In this document: positions 5,435 through 5,767 of the stretch, in pieces | Position numbering within the stretch: the stretch's first letter is position 1 | How the letters are laid out: each line of letters opens with the position of its first letter | Source of the DNA: Armatimonadota bacterium | Lineage (GTDB): Bacteria > Sysuimicrobiota > Sysuimicrobiia > Sysuimicrobiales > Humicultoraceae | Reading direction: 5' to 3' | Length of the DNA: 5,767 nucleotides | Assembly (NCBI GenBank): GCA_016199305.1 | Contig: JACQGZ010000076.1 | Location: 1 to 5,767 of the forward strand | Program-made: the position numbers and the translations under genes | Notes under the pieces: model-generated | What the model was told of the DNA's origin: nothing | What the model saw: only the letters and a program-made list of their open reading frames with translations | Database searches by the model: none

Positions 5435-5767
5435 CTAGGATCCTGCGAGTGCAATGAGCAGCGGCATGACCTGGGTTCCACCGAGCATACCGAGCGTCCC
5501 CTGCGCCGCCTCGGCTTCAGTGAAGCGTGTCCGCCCGTCACTGCCGCTGCCGGCGACGAGGAGGGGGACGGGATCGGCGGAGTGCGCCCGCAGTTCGCAG
5601 GGCGTGGCGTGGTCGGCCGTCACCGCCAGGAGCCACGCCTCCTGCCGGTGCTCGCGGAGCGGGCCGAAGAACTCCTCGTCGATGCGTTCGATACTGGCCG
5701 TCTTGCCCTTGTAGTCGCCGTCGTGCCCCGGTTCGTCCGGTCCTTTTAGATGAAGGTAAAGTCCGTC
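5435..5767 (-). CDS. apgM: Archaeal-type 2,3-bisphosphoglycerate-independent phosphoglycerate mutase, C-terminal part
   Basis: The last 110 residues of the enzyme that interconverts 3- and 2-phosphoglycerate in glycolysis and gluconeogenesis without a 2,3-bisphosphoglycerate cofactor. The 5' part lies beyond the right edge. The visible part carries the alkaline-phosphatase-superfamily metal-site signatures of the ApgM branch: HLKGPDEPGHDGDYKGK (residues 6-22 of the fragment, with Asp11, His15 and Asp16), IERIDEEFF (27-34), TADHATPCELRAHSADPVPLL (50-70, with Asp52-His53), and a C-terminal GTLGMLGGTQVMPLLIALA helix. The more usual TGDHSTP reads TADHATP here, a mild change. Archaeal-type enzymes are about 400 residues long and occur in archaea and several bacterial lineages, including thermophiles. 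There is no break before the TAG stop. A GTG at 5623 is an internal valine and not a start. Confidence 0.92.
   Translation of the reverse strand, partial: DGLYLHLKGPDEPGHDGDYKGKTASIERIDEEFFGPLREHRQEAWLLAVTADHATPCELRAHSADPVPLLVAGSGSDGRTRFTEAEAAQGTLGMLGGTQVMPLLIALAGS

Overview
The window is very G+C-rich (roughly 70% by eye) and densely coded. All seven genes I can support lie on the minus strand, so the order of transcription runs from the right edge to the left edge. No gap between genes exceeds about 45 bases, and there is no rRNA, tRNA, CRISPR array, insertion sequence or clear intrinsic terminator. An outer-membrane-type TolC protein and a probable sorted lipoprotein point to a diderm bacterium. 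The high G+C and the archaeal-type phosphoglycerate mutase would fit a deep-branching, possibly thermophilic high-GC lineage. The phylum cannot be fixed from this sequence, and that placement is inference.

Right edge (5435-5767): the C-terminal 110 residues of an archaeal-type, cofactor-independent phosphoglycerate mutase (ApgM, glycolysis/gluconeogenesis). After a 44-base gap with no visible terminator or promoter comes the core of the window (147-5390), a five-gene MacAB-TolC-like tripartite efflux operon. Its genes in order are a TolC/OEP outer-membrane channel, a MacA/HlyD-type periplasmic adaptor, a stand-alone MacB/LolD-type ATPase, a stand-alone MacB/FtsX-type permease, and a small lipoprotein of unknown function. 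Junctions tighten along the operon: 26 bases, 17 bases, 0 bases (TAG directly followed by ATG), and a 4-base GTGA overlap. The products together would span the envelope. The ATPase and permease form the inner-membrane motor, the adaptor bridges the periplasm (its hairpin tip carries an R-x3-L-x6-S motif of the TolC-docking kind), and the channel crosses the outer membrane. The lipoprotein has two LTxxQ-like helical segments, is stoichiometrically coupled to the permease, and is the least explained part of the system.

Left edge (1-123): the N-terminal part of a ribbon-helix-helix (CopG/Arc-type) protein, probably an antitoxin whose partner would lie beyond the window. Its short upstream region holds a good sigma-70-like promoter, a possible leaderless start, and stacked palindromes that look like an autoregulatory operator. 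The promoter's -35 hexamer lies inside the last codons of the lipoprotein gene.
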